Origin: Rhexocercosporidium sp. MPI-PUGE-AT-0058
Lineage: Eukaryota > Ascomycota > Leotiomycetes > Helotiales
Length of the DNA: 64,000 bases
Reading direction: 5' to 3'
Assembly: GCA_020746875.1 (NCBI GenBank)
Contig: JAGTJL010000015.1
Span: 1,860,001-1,924,000, forward strand
Part shown: in pieces, positions 32,968-44,650 of the stretch
Position numbering within the stretch: the stretch's first letter is position 1
Layout of the letters: the number at the start of each line of letters is the position of its first letter
Notes under the pieces: model-generated
Database searches by the model: none
The model's input: the letters and a program-made list of their open reading frames with translations, nothing else
What the model was told of the DNA's origin: nothing
Made by a program: the position numbers and the translations under genes

Positions 32968-35445
32968 GGTGGCTGTCTGTCTGTCAGGTACAGAATTGGG
33001 ATTCAGGCACAGCACAACAGAGAGAACACCAGTGAGCCAGACAGAGCAGCTTCGATGAGGCCTTTCGAGAAGGTTTCTGCACACTGAGCTGGGCTGGGTT
33101 GGGACTGGGCTGGGACAGGAACAAGTAAGTGCATATGAGGGGGAGGGGGGATTCAAATCTTTATAACGATCGACGGCGCGCTGCTCTCGTCCCATCTCTA
33201 CTCCTGCTAGCTACTACTGCTAGCTACTACTGCTAGCTATTACTGCTAGCTATTACTGCTATTACTGGTATTCCTGCTCCACCTCCGCAGCCACCACCAA
33301 GCCACCTGCCTGTCTGTCTGCCTGCCTACGAAGGGACTGCCTAGCTAGCTAGCTACTCGGTAGGTACCGTACCTTACCGTACCGTGTACAGTATCCTCCT
33401 AGCCTGTCTTTAGTTCTTCCATTCCATCCCAGCCAGTCAGTCAGCCAGCCAACTAGCAAGAAAGATCAGATGAGACCCAGCCCAGTCCAGTGACGTGGTG
33501 CGGTAGAGGATCGTATCCTGCAGTGCAGTGAAGTGCATTGATTCACCAGTATCCCTGGCTTATCATGGCCAATATGCCCAGTTATGCCCTGTTACTTTGT
33601 ATGCCCAGTTATGCCCTATCCCAGTCTCTTCGCCACCTGCCCTTGCCCTGTCCGGAAGGACCCAAGCAGCTTCTCGAAGCCAGAGAACAGAGAACAGAGA
33701 TAGAGAACCCGGATGGATAAGTGGCTTCAGGTCCAGGTGGTCTCTGGTACGTCTTGGCCTTTCATTTCACCTCCAGTGCCAGTGCCCCTTCCACTGCTGT
33801 TTCTACTGCAGCAATAGGTGGCTCGGCGGCCAGCCATGTAATTATGTCTTGCCCAGCCCGCTACTTTACGACCAGCTCTCCTCTTCCCCTCCCCGCCAAC
33901 TGCAATGGGAAAGAAACAAGCCCTTGGCAGGCTGGCGTACCTGAGCTGAGGGCCCTGGCGCCGGGGAGTCAGAGAGGCTGGGTCAGGTTGGGACCAGTAC
34001 AATAGTACAATAGTGTGAATGGACACACACCATCCATTTGATGGTGCAGCGCATCGCAGTAAACAAGTTAGCCGACCACCGAGATTGCAAGAGTTGAGTA
34101 AGAGTGTAAGGCAAACAACATGAAGGTAATTGACCCTTGCCTCTAACAAATTCTTGCCTCTAAAATATTCTTACCTCTTCTGCACAGAACAATACGAAGA
34201 AGAGTATCTAGTAAGTTGACACACCACCCCAACGCTCCCTCCCACTCTTTTTCATTCCACCGAGGCTGACGCTGATTACTGTGACCCCGACCAGATACCA
34301 CGATAAGCTTATCTATCTACAGTACAGTACATTATCGCCAGCAGCTTGCCAAGGGTCGATACCAAGACATTCTGATCTCTTGGCCGGCATCCAAGGCAAT
34401 CATTCCTTGCTTTCTCCTTCCTAATCGGCCTTGAGGCATTGTCTTAGCTTGATCTTGATGAGGGGGGGCAGTCGATTGACTTTTTTGCCCACGTTCCTGC
34501 TATCGTACCCAGCCCATCTGATCCATTCTCTTCCGCATGCATACAGGCCTGCAGGGCCAGCAACGGGCAAACCCATATCATTGGATTTATCTCACTGTGT
34601 AGAAGGTGATGATATGCATCATGCCTGCTTCTGCGCAGCTCTTTCTTTGTATTGTTTGTCTTTGGTCTATACCTTCCTGAGTCTGTGCAAATAAATTCTG
34701 GGTTGTTGGTGAGGGGTACCCAGCACTTCTTCCATAAGCCTCAGCTTGGCACCCACCTTCTTCATCCCACCCCACTGTTCCCGAACAATTCGTTATCTCT
34801 CGGACTCCGCATTCGCAATTTACATAATCTGGTATTCATTACTTCACTTGATGCCGAAGTTTGTCTGTTGCTTCCTTGTTTTGAGATTGAAAATGAAGTC
34901 TGCTACTGATATGCTTCGGGGACAATCAGATGACAGCTGAGGGATTACTCGCCGAAGAGTCTTCTCTCTCCTCTGTGAAGGGGGTGGCAGGGGGGGATAT
35001 CCTCATCTGTTAATTGAAGCTGATTTGGAGTTAATGACTTTGTGAAGGAGCAGAACAGAAATTCAGCTTGATACATAGTCCGCAAAGTGCCTGAGAACTC
35101 TTTCCTTCTCTTCATTTTGTAAGCTCATGAACTGTACCTTCCCTTGGTAAGTGAGTGAGCAGGCGGTCTGGAAGTTCCTAGAAATCGCTTCCTCAAATTA
35201 TATTAGTCTTGCCTTGAACCTACTTTTCAGTCGTCCGAGAAGGCTGGTACTGGGTTTGCCTTGCTCTTTGAATTTATTCGTTCATCGATGAATGGCCTGG
35301 CAAGAATGAATGGGCTTGGGCTGTTTCCATTCATTCATATGCAATTACCCCACATGCCCTGTCATCTTCCTTATTTTGACTTCGCATCCCGGATCACAGA
35401 ACGAACCGCCACCAAATTCACTCGAACCATCTCCAGTCGTCTATC
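32968..35445. other. Gene-poor region with simple repeats
   Basis: About 2.5 kb upstream of the LVIVD gene with no convincing gene. It holds a 13-bp-unit array at 33205-33268, short GTACC/CTAGCTAG repeats at 33340-33390, and two copies of atgcccagttatgccct about 25 bp apart (33576-33617). Frames such as 33727-34149 (minus) and 34431-34694 (plus) have low-complexity composition and are left out. Confidence 0.45.
33205..33268. repeat. Tandem repeat, 13-bp unit
   Basis: At least four consecutive copies of a unit close to ctactactgctag, the later copies with one base change (ctattactgctag), ending in a partial copy. It lies about 240 bp upstream of the LVIVD gene start, in its probable promoter. 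Confidence 0.85.
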
Positions 35446-36000
35446 ATGAGCGACCAAACTCCACCTCCTCATACCTACCGCATCTACCAACGGCTAGTCA
35501 TCGAATCCGACGAGAAAGATGACGCCTGGGTCGAGAGGACTCTTGCTCTTCGATAGGACCCAAATCCAGGTCGGAGGGCAGAGCAAGGTCGCCAGAAATT
35601 CATTGAACTCATGGCGCAGAGAGACTCGTCTCAAGAATACCCTCTATATATCCGTCTCCATGAAACTACGTTTGATTTTTCGTAAGGAGAGGTACGGGAA
35701 GTAGCCAACGGGGAGTGTCTGCTCCTTCAGATTTTGAAAAAAAAAAAAAAAAAATTTATACACCAACAGTACAGATGATGCGCTACTGGTCGGTGAAATT
35801 CTGTCCAGAACGTTCGCTGTCTTCAAGTTCGTGACCAGCACTGAGGTGAAAGAGCATTGTCTGGGAGAGCGAATTTCACGGAGATGGAAGCATATCGGAG
35901 CACGTCTTGTCTGACGACGTCCAACTGAGGGTTGAAGGAAGTCGGCAATTAACCTACCAAGGATACCACGGATTCAATGTCTTCGTCCATGCTGGTGACT
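35446..36000 (+). pseudogene. Decayed coding sequence of unknown family
   Basis: From an ATG at 35446 a protein-like frame runs 36 codons to a TAG (35554-35556) and continues in the same frame with coding-like composition to about 35680. A GT donor and an ACAG acceptor near 35775 then allow joining to a further stretch that needs one frame change near 35915 and continues to about 36000. A run of 17 A lies at about 35737-35754 inside the presumed intron. I do not recognise the family. The pattern of one stop plus one shift fits a decayed gene, but a wrong intron guess would look the same. Confidence 0.35.
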
Positions 36001-36109
36001 TGTTATCGTCCTACTAGCATGCCGAGATCGCTAACATTTCTCGGATACCATAGCATCCAGGGATATTTCGTCGCGCTCGATCAATATAACGCCATGGTCT
36101 GAGAACAGC

Positions 36110-36440
36110 ATGGAATTGATCAAGGGATGGCTACACAATTGCTTGAGTAGTCATCCGACCTATCCTAAACCAAGCACAACCTTTCTCCCGACGAGGCGAC
36201 GAGATCACGTCTACAGACTTGCGGCTCACCACCGACCCGTACGAGCTGTGGAACGAGCTTCTACGGATATACTGGCGTCGCAAAATAACCCACAAATCAG
36301 ACAGACTCCTCGCCCTTTCTGGCCTGCAACTCGCTTTGCGAATTTACTGAGCCGACGACCAGTACTGCGTGGGAATGTGGAAATCTCGCCTCGCCCCTGA
36401 TTTACTGTGGTTTACTCGCTCACCTTTATATCTTCATCTC
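36110..36440 (+). pseudogene. HET-type gene remnant with internal deletion
   Basis: Two segments known from opposite parts of HET-domain proteins lie side by side. At 36116-36200 there is the pre-HET opening segment LIKGWLHNC..HPT...FLPTR. Immediately after, in another frame, comes the segment that normally follows the HET domain: LWNELLRIYWRRKIT, then SDRLLALSGL, a TGA stop at 36348-36350, then DQYCVGMWKS. The HET core (the SYxWG and CINQ motifs) is missing between them. The likeliest history is loss of the middle of a HET gene followed by decay. No product is expected. Confidence 0.65.
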
Positions 36441-38473
36441 CCTGGCGCTGCGAATGAGGTATGCAAAGGACAGTCGTGGTCGTTTTTCTTTTTGAGCGAA
36501 ACGTGGACGGCAATTGCTCTGCTGAGAAGATCCCCGCCAGGATCCATATTGACCATCCGGGCAATGTGGCGCATGGTGATGATCCTTCAGTCCCAGTCAA
36601 GGTACTAGTGACACTTTTGACGGTCAATGCCAAGAAGCATGGACACAGGGGCTCATTCTCCAGCATATATCTGGTGAAGAGTACACTAGGGTAGGCTTGT
36701 TTGCTAGTGCTTTCAATATCTCCCTGAGGCAGCTCCGCAATCAGTTCGGGACAGAGAACTGGCGTATGAACCTTTTGCCGCATGGTTTGAGAGTGGAGAG
36801 GTGAAGACGATCACAATAGTCTTGATCCAGTGTAGTTCTGGCTGGGCTGCTCTCGACTTGTGCAAATTGAGGTTTTGTGGCGCTGCTATATAGCCTGCTG
36901 AAATTAATGGTTCTAATTCTTGTGGCAGTCGGCATGCAGAAAGACTGTTGTCTCGCACCATTGAGTTCCGCACACCAGAAACTTGTTTGTTGACACAGTC
37001 ACGGTTTTGCTCGCTTGCGCATTTTACAAGTGGGGTAGCGGGGTAAACGCTTGCGATCCTCACAGTGTACCATGATTTGTGACAGCATTGCATCGGCATA
37101 GTTCTAGAGATCTTAAAGGGAAAAAAATCAACGCTACGAGACTAGCTCGGCCCTTGGAGTTTCGAATAGACGGGGCGAAGGGACGCCTCGGATGGCTGAA
37201 CTTCATTCAGCGAGTTGCTGGCTTCCACTTGCTTCTTCTGATGGGGAGGAAGGTTATAAATTGTCAATGATAAATTTCCAAGAACATATCAGTGAGTTGG
37301 CTGAGATTGAAGGAAAGACAGTACTGGCTTTGGACGAAGAGGAAATTGGAATTTCCATGAGATTGTCATGGAGTGGAGGAGCGTGAGAGTGACGTTTCGG
37401 ATGGACAAGGATTCGCGTCGCGTTCAGCTAGATGTAGTTAGCTCACTTCTGAACCATAACATCACGTCCTTCTCTTTCATCTTTCCTACTTCTCTCTCTT
37501 TTCTCATCAGTATCTTCAACATCATTTCGTCCCCACGATCCTCTTGTCCACCATCTTGTCACTTCCTTGCAGTCTACGTTACACCCTATTCGTAACACTC
37601 TCGTAAAACGAACCTTTCTCCCCCACTTCCCCCAGATTGTTGCGGTACCAATCTTATCACACAACAGCGACGGGGTTCTCAAATTGCTACATTGCAAAGG
37701 CGAGAGCACTGGACGACCTACGAGCGGAAGTGGCCTCGCGACGATGCGCTGGCGATATCCAAACTTGGGCCGAGCGAGGCTTTTCTAGTGCTTTTTTTTC
37801 TTTCTCCCGGTAATCGCATGATGTTGTACGATCGTCCGCCAAGTTATGGAGCTGCAAGGAAGGATCTCCAACTTCTTCAAAAAGTGTTACATGACGAGAC
37901 CAGTCATCTATCATGATCTTTCTTTCCGAAACGAGTGTTCCACGGTCGAATAGGAGCGAGGAGCATCTGTCACATGACAGACTCTCGCCCAACCATTCGG
38001 CGACTTGGTCCAGACCATCACCCAAAGTCAATGTTATCTGGTAGCACAAAACTGCATGCACCCCACAGATACGAGAGAATCTTCCTCTGTCCTTGCATCC
38101 TGGCGCCTATGATTTGGCAACGGGGTCAATCAAGATCTCGTGAATGCAGGTTCCCGTCCTCGTTTCCTTTCACTTCTATATCGGGCTTCTGTAGCCAGAA
38201 GCTCGATGACGCATGACGGATCTCATTGTAGTCATGTAGCCAGCAAAAGTTTGCTGCGTAAAATCATGGCGTTTGTACTCGTACCCATCTGATATGTCTC
38301 CGGATATTCGGATCTGTGTACAACCTTGGTTCTTTGTAAGTTACATTGCAGAACGATTCCGAGGATGTTCTTTCTATAAGTTGAGGACTTGCTCCAGCAT
38401 AACGAAGCGTCTTACCAATGTCTTGAACTTGATACATCACAGCCAGAACTTCGATCTCGTTTCACAACTGAAT
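36441..38473. other. Intergenic, no gene seen
   Basis: About 2 kb. Several frames of 60-128 residues overlap on both strands (for example 36412-36783 minus, 36713-37099 minus, 37687-38061 minus) without signal peptides, motifs or matching splice sites. No repeat stands out. Confidence 0.45.
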
Positions 38474-39520
38474 ATGAAAACATTCACGTCTTTGGCCTTG
38501 GTCGCAGGCGCCAATGCAATCGTCACTCGATGGGCCCCGTGCTGCTTCCACCTCAGTGCTTCAGGTGCAGTGACTGGTACTGTCGGTCAACTGGATGATG
38601 GTCAGAATAGGATCAGCGGCCCTCTCTCCCCAGCCCTATTTTGCATCGCTGATGGTGCAATCACTGACGCTCACGGTCGTGGGTGCATCATCTCTCGTAT
38701 GTTCCCTTTCCTTTGAGAGGACAGCCTGCTTATAGAATCATAGCTGGTATCACTCAGTATCAATGTGATAGCGGGGTTCCACCAGCGCCCGGCTTCAGTG
38801 TTGGATGCGATGGAACCGTTGCTTACAACGGATTGACAACTTTCTGGGAATGCCAGACCGGTGACCGGGTTTGTGCTCAACCAATCCGCAGATGAGTATC
38901 GACTAAGTCGTGATCAGGGAACAGCCAACATCTACATTCATCCCGGCGGGACCAATTGTGGGCAGATCACTCTCAAAGCAGACAGTTGCTTCGCTGGCTG
39001 TCCTCCCCATCCGGCCCCTCCTTCTCCACCATCCAGCTGCCCAGCAAATCTCAATGGCCAGTGGGAATTTCCTCATCTCATTGTTCCCATCGATTACACT
39101 ACACCGAATATCCCAGCGGGCACCAGCTATTTCGGCGAGGTGTCCTCAACAATATCCAGTATTTACAACTTTGACATCCCTACCTCAGATGCTGGCAAGA
39201 CATGTTCCTTGATCTTCTTGTTTCCATCCCAAGCCCAGCTCACAACTTCCTCGTACACATTCAGTGGCAATGGGGGAATCTCCTTCTCTCAACTCGATGG
39301 CATCGCTACCAACAGCACAACATATGCCACAGCCCCTGGAGAGAAAACATCGTACGGAGTGACTGCTGTCTCGCCGGGTAACTCATACACAATTGCTAGC
39401 TTCCTGTGCCCAGCTGGCCAGGCAGTAAGCTACGAGCTTAAGGCTGTTGGAGATACATACTTGAGGGACTTTCAAGATTGGAACCCGTCGCCTATTGGAG
39501 TTTACATCACCAAGTGTTGA
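38474..39520 (+). CDS. Secreted But2-domain cell-wall-like protein
   Basis: Three exons: 38474-38696, 38744-38868 and 38918-39520 (introns 47 and 49 bp), 316 residues. A signal peptide (MKTFTSLALVAGANA) is followed by a Cys-containing module with GQLDDGQNRI, FCIADGAITDAHGRGCI and GFSVGCDG..YNGLTTFWECQTGD. A Pro/Ser linker (PPHPAPPSPPSS) leads to a C-terminal But2-type domain of about 150 residues: FDIPTSDAGKTCSLIFLFP, SSYTFSGNGG, SPGNSYTIASFLCPAGQAVS and the final NPSPIGVYITKC. Proteins of this build are abundant at ascomycete cell surfaces; the second intron choice is supported by restoring the QTGD...NIYIHP continuity. The exact role is unknown. No GPI signal is visible. Confidence 0.85.
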
Positions 39521-40621
39521 ATACTCGCATCGAACTGTGGTGCCAGACAAAGATTGCTTTCTTCCTTGGATTGATTCTTGCAGCTTAGCTTAATTTTCCT
39601 CCGTTGCAGCATGCTGCTTCTTTTTCTGTCCTGGTCCTTTGAAGCCTGTGGATGGTAATGCGTTGCAAGCGGGCTGGATTCATCAGTTGACTGTCTTGAA
39701 ATGTTTCTTCGTTTCCTTCACAGAGTTACTCTAAGAATCGTTCGCTTTCAAATTCGAATTCGGATACTACTTCCTATCTCCCACCTCTCAATGTCTTCAA
39801 TCGCACTTCAGCACCTCTGCCGATTGAACCAAGATCCCAGTGTTGGCTGATTGGCTCGGAGACCCTGCACAGCTCAAACTCCCAAAGTATTCTTAGACGA
39901 GAAACTTCAGAGTATCCATTGGGAGAATGCCAAAATTCGTAGAAATGCCCAGGGGGCATTCATCAAGTGGTGCATCCAATGGCGATCTAATCCCAGTTCC
40001 CATATGCCCTCTCCTGACCTCCCTGTCACTGTAGATTTGTTTTCTCCCTGTCGCATGAATCTACTTCACGCACCTCATCGCAGCCTCAATCCCAGAACTC
40101 AGGAGGACATCCTCCTCGATTCACCCTGCATCCAATCGCCTTCATCCCACCGCCATCTTGTACCAAACAGGCAAAATATCGAGATTGCATGAAACTCTTC
40201 GCGCCACCCCAAGCCAGCCCTGTCAGCCAAACGCCGACAGGCTAAAGTCGGGACTTGCCCGTTCCATGAAAACACCTAGACTTGCAAAGCAGCTCCATCA
40301 ATGGGTCCTCGCTATCGCCTCAATCTTCTTTCATATTTCCAAGGTAATATGGACATGTTCTGGACGAGTCGGTTGTCCGAAATGGGTGCTTTGATACCTT
40401 CCCATTCTTGGGGACTTGGTACCTCCCTTGGTACATGCAATCTGTCGTGAGATTACGATGCAGCCCTCTTTTGATCTGTCCGGAACTTGGTGATAGAAGG
40501 GATATGGATATAATGCCCCTCGACCCCTCGTCTCGAGATGCCATCGTGAATCAAGGTACGAGTATGTGGCGCTGCAGTTTGTCAACTCGTGTATTTCTTT
40601 TCTGCTTTGAAGCTTGATGTT
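39521..40621. other. Intergenic, no gene seen
   Basis: Frames at 39851-40192 (plus) and 40320-40585 (minus) have no family features. The final 200 bases should hold the promoter of the GH16 pseudogene. Confidence 0.45.
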
Positions 40622-41778
40622 ATGATTCTTCCACGCTCCTTCTTGCCTGTTGGCACTACACTCCTTTTACTTCTTGCCGCGGTCGATGCATACATTCTGG
40701 TTGATACCGTGAGTTAAGCGGTTTCCTACTGACTTCTCTTTCTCCACCAGGTGTAGAATTTAACTTAGCACTGACCTCCTCAGTTCGACCACACGAATTT
40801 CTTCGACCAATTCTCATTCTTTACAGCCCGTGACCCGACACTCGGCTTCGTCGATTATGTGACCCGCGATTCTGCTCATCAGAATAAACTCCTTTCTTAC
40901 GAGAACAATCAAGTCTACCTCGGTGTGGATCACACCACGTATGCACCGAAAGGCGGAAGGAGTTCTGTACGTTTGACCAGCAATGCAGCATACAGTATGC
41001 CGGATTCCTTGCCTTATCAGATAAGGACAAGATTGACACCTCTTACTGTAGATCAAGGTCTGTTCATCGCCGATATAGCTCACATGCCAGTTGGTTGTGG
41101 AACTTGGCCTGCGTTCTAGATGTTTGGGTACGTCTCGTCCCACGTCTCCTCAAGCCTTTCCCAAAGTTCATTGCCCCTCAACATACTAACTCCCACCCCA
41201 GACCCAACTGGCCCGCCTCCGGCGAAATCGATATAATCGAAGGCGTCAACGCCCAACTCACAAATTCCATAACCCTTCACACCTCTCCCGGCTGCACAAT
41301 CTCCAACCCCAACTCGCAGCCCGGTACCGTCACACAATCCACAGACTGCAACCTCTCTTCCGCCCAGGAAGGCTGTTCCGTACGCACCTCCTCGCCCAAG
41401 AATTTCGGCCGCGGCTTCAACGCCCTCGGTGGCGGCGTCTACGCCATGCAGTGGGCCTCCTCGGGAATCTACGTCTGGTTCTGACCCCGTGGCGAGGTGC
41501 CATCTGATATCACGGCCGAGAGGCCGAATACTTGGGCTTGGGGACAGCCGCTTGCTACGTTTGAGAGTGTAGCCAACGGAGGGTGTGATTTCAATCGTGC
41601 TTTTAGGGATCAGAATCTGGTATTTGATACGACTTTTTGTGGGACTTGGGCTGGGAGTGTGTGGGGGAGTAGTAGTTGTTCGAATTTGGCGCCGACGTGT
41701 GAGCAGTATGTTAGAGAGAACCCCGAGGCGTTTAGAGAGGCCTATTGGTTGATCAATTCTGTCAAGGTCTATCTGTAG
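40622..41778 (+). pseudogene. GH16 endo-beta-glucanase gene with two in-frame stops
   Basis: Family GH16 enzymes cleave beta-1,3(4)-glucans. Exons that fit: 40622-40708 (signal peptide), 40784-40994, 41052-41127 and 41203-41778. The protein landmarks are in order: TNFFDQFSFFT, FVDYVTRD, GLFIADIAHMP, CGTWPAF, NWPASGEIDIIEGVN with the catalytic Glu-Asp-Glu set, HTSPGC and a C-terminal NRAFRDQNLVFDTTFCG segment. Two stops interrupt the frame: TAG at 41117-41119, where the family has Trp (PAFW), and TGA at 41482-41484 just after the VWF residues. The first is one G-to-A change from TGG in a TG context, as RIP would make. No splice choice avoids both. The rest of the gene is undamaged, so inactivation looks recent. 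Confidence 0.85.
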
Positions 41779-42300
41779 AGATGCCAGGAGGTTTTGAGTC
41801 GGGCTGCTTCTTGGTTTGGGGCTTAGGACTTGGTGTTTTGGCTGGGGTTGGAAATGGTTAGATTCCTTGTACATGGATTTACGAATTTACGTTTCAGTAT
41901 GCTCTTGTGCCTCATTTGATCAAGGACTGCCATGTTGAAAGGTTTTCGAGAACATTGTTCTAGGTGCGATGAATTGGAAGTTACCATATGCCCAAACCAT
42001 ATATCCCTCGGCAAATCTCATAAAAGTAAACAAACTCAAACTAAACAAACCCAAAGTATCAAGGTTCTCACGAGATGCTGAGTTCAAAAGTCTTGGTCCT
42101 GGTGAGCATTGAATCTGTTGTTTAGCACGATGTTGTTTGTTCATCGCTTGGCTCCGCTTTGCCTCCTGAAAATCCTTCAAGTGGACTCTTGAGGATTGTG
42201 GCTAATGTCCTCTCCATTGCAAAACACAACCTCTTCATCCAATATTTCGCAGAAGCAAATCAATCAAGTTCATGAACGCTAGTCAGTCTAATAAAGTACT
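41779..42300. other. Intergenic, no gene seen
   Basis: Transition from normal base composition to the AT-rich island; no frame with features. Confidence 0.5.
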
Positions 42301-43698
42301 TATGACTGTTCATTAAATTTACTTTTCAGAACTCAAACATTTTCTTTCCTTGGATTGAGACCTGCGACTTTCCTGGAGTATTTGAGCCTAAAGAAATATC
42401 AAACATTTGGATTTACATCAACGGGGAAAAGCAGTTTCCTGTTACTTGTGTTCTTCTGTAAGGGAAACTTATCTAGATAATCTACCTTAGGGATTTCATT
42501 GTCTTAGTCGAATTTGAAATATACTTGCGACTTGAATATATGTATTATCTTGTATCCTGATTAGAAAAATAGTAAGTGCACTAAAATAACGTGTCTAACA
42601 TATCTTGCAGTATACGGCTTGATATACTAAAGGTTACAAGTATGTAAGGCGTGTTTGCTACTAGATTTTATGAAAGCTTCTTTTCTTCTTATTATTACTT
42701 TATACAGATCTCTAAAGCACATTTGACTTGCAAATAAAGCTGAACCTCTTTTGCTTAGACCAAACAGATTTTCTTTTTAGGAAACCAGAGTATCGTAATA
42801 TTTAGGAACACGTACAGATATAGAATTTTTCTCAAAAGTTTAAAAATTATATGTGTTTATTCTTGTTTATTCATAATTAGACGATCGAGAGAGGTCTTTT
42901 GATAGAGAAGAAGTTTAATGCAGGACAAAACAATTAGTACGATAAGGTCGAGTAAGTCTCGGATTGTATTTCAAATTTAGCCATTGGTATCATGTCTTTA
43001 ATATCTAATGTGGTGGAACAACTGGAAGGACGAACGTCAGAAAAGTCCGCAGATTCTATCAGCATTCCAATTATGATTAAGCCATAGACACAAGCAACAT
43101 AATAATAGAGCATCTAGAACACTTGTCAAGAAAGTTTACTGCAGTCATGAGGTATTAAGTAAGGATAGTATTGGCTGGAGAGGCCGGAGTCGGGATGGTA
43201 TCAACGGAGATGATAACGGAGGAATTACATCACGAACCGGCGTATTTTGCTCTTCATTTAATATAAACTTAATCCTCTTTGCTTTTCTTTCTTAAACTTA
43301 ACGCCGCTTACTTTATCTAAAATTTAATAAAAGTATTATATTTTCGCTAATTATTAATAATAAAATTAATATTAATATAGCTAACGTTCATATTAATCTA
43401 CTCGACGCTATTATTTTATTAACCGAAGTCGCCGTATTTATATCGGATATACTCGTTCTGTATCGCCGAAAAGAAGGAATAGTTTATTTCGATATTTTAA
43501 AGTCGCTTTTAAGTCTTCGCTATTCTTTTTGTTTTTATAATTTAATTATCTTTGAAAAGAAGAGATTTAGTGTGAATGATGATTCTATTGTACGGGGGAT
43601 TTCTAGGTCTATATAACTACGCTAGCTAATCACATGTATATTCGCTTATATGACTTAATTAGGTATTTGCTTGCGAGCTTACGAGTTGGCGTAATCTC

Positions 43699-43860
43699 TT
43701 ACCGGAAACCGGAGCTTCCGAGGTTTAAAACACGGAAGCTTAAGGCTTCCGAAAGCCACTCTTTTAGCCCTGAATAACCCTTTACCGGAAGCTTAAAGCT
43801 TCTGAGGTTCAAAGCACGGAAGTCGGAGCTTTATGCGAAGCTGGAGCTTTATGCAAAGGT
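43699..43860. repeat. CGGAAGCTT-rich duplicated block
   Basis: Two related units of about 50 bp start with ttaccggaa at 43699 and 43782 and share the order ttaccggaa, agctt, gaggtt, aaa, cacggaag, agctt or gcttcc. The string ggagctttatgc then occurs twice (about 43826-43855). Many AAGCTT/GCTTCC palindromes give it strong local folding potential. It lacks coding capacity and probably belongs to a transposon end or a minisatellite. Confidence 0.65.
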
Positions 43861-44071
43861 AGTTGAGTTATGGAAAGGTATGCTTTATACCGAATACGGT
43901 AATATGCTTAATATAAACTTATAATCTTTAGTATATAAGTCATCGCGTAAACATAAAGCTATACTAGCTTTTCGTCCGAGGGTTATTACGTAGACCTGGC
44001 TTTAATTTTATTAAGTATTATATCCGCTAACCTTGACTTATTCGAAGGCTTAAGATAAGTACTTTAGTTAT

Positions 44072-44352
44072 TGTGGTGGGGTTGACCTCAGAAGTCCATT
44101 TGTCACGTGATTGAGCTGCCTCTTGCTGTATTTAAGATAACCTCTAGGGCAACATCCTTCAACGACAATAACGATTTTTACTACTATAACTTTTCCTTCT
44201 TATTCAAACTATACTCCTCCCCTTCCTTGACAAATTGTATACTCTAGATATGTGATATCTCTAGTACTCGTAAAATGGGATTTCCTACGTTTACCCTCCG
44301 GCACTTGCTTTGCTACCCTCTTGTTGTGCGCTTGGTGTTTTCCCCCTCCACA
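44072..44352. mobile_element. Solo LTR of an LTR retrotransposon
   Basis: A 281-bp segment begins TGTGGTGGGG and ends CCCCCTCCACA, which is the TG...CA rule with imperfect inverted ends. It is flanked by a 4-bp direct repeat TTAT on both sides (44068-44071 and 44353-44356), the mark of integrase insertion. Inside there are a TATTTAAG promoter-like string (near 44139) and a CT-rich stretch, as expected for an LTR. No polyprotein lies on either side, so this is a solo LTR left by recombination. Its base composition is far less AT-rich than its surroundings, so it is younger than, or less mutated than, the island it sits in. Confidence 0.65.
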
Positions 44353-44650
44353 TTATACCTTCGTTCGCGCCAAAATTTTCTAATTACTTTAGACTAAATA
44401 TTAATTATCTTTTACTTAATAATTCGCGTTATATTTCTAAATACGCGTTTTAAAGTATTTTATTTATTTTTATTATTAGCCTTTAAATTTTATTAAGTTA
44501 TAAAGTCTTTATTTTTTAAATTTATTAAGAAAGGAATATAATTAATTAATAAAAGTATTTTATAAATTCGGCTTATACAAGTTCATATTTAATATTTAAT
44601 AAAGGAGAGGGATAATAAAAGGCTATCCATAATCGGTCCAGTTTTCTTCA

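Larger units (their letters stand above)
42300..44650. repeat. AT-rich, RIP-like repeat-relic island
   Basis: Base composition drops sharply, with long TA-rich stretches (for example 43300-43560 and 44375-44620) full of TTA/TAA and almost no open frame. In ascomycetes such islands are mostly transposon copies eroded by repeat-induced point mutation. No transposase or polyprotein could be read. Within it lie a better preserved solo LTR (44072-44352) and a repetitive CGGAAGCTT-rich block (43699-43860). Confidence 0.7.

Noticed and set aside
41116..41874. Minus-strand frame of 252 residues
   Set aside because: It is the antisense shadow of the GH16 gene, whose codons give the conserved family motifs on the plus strand.
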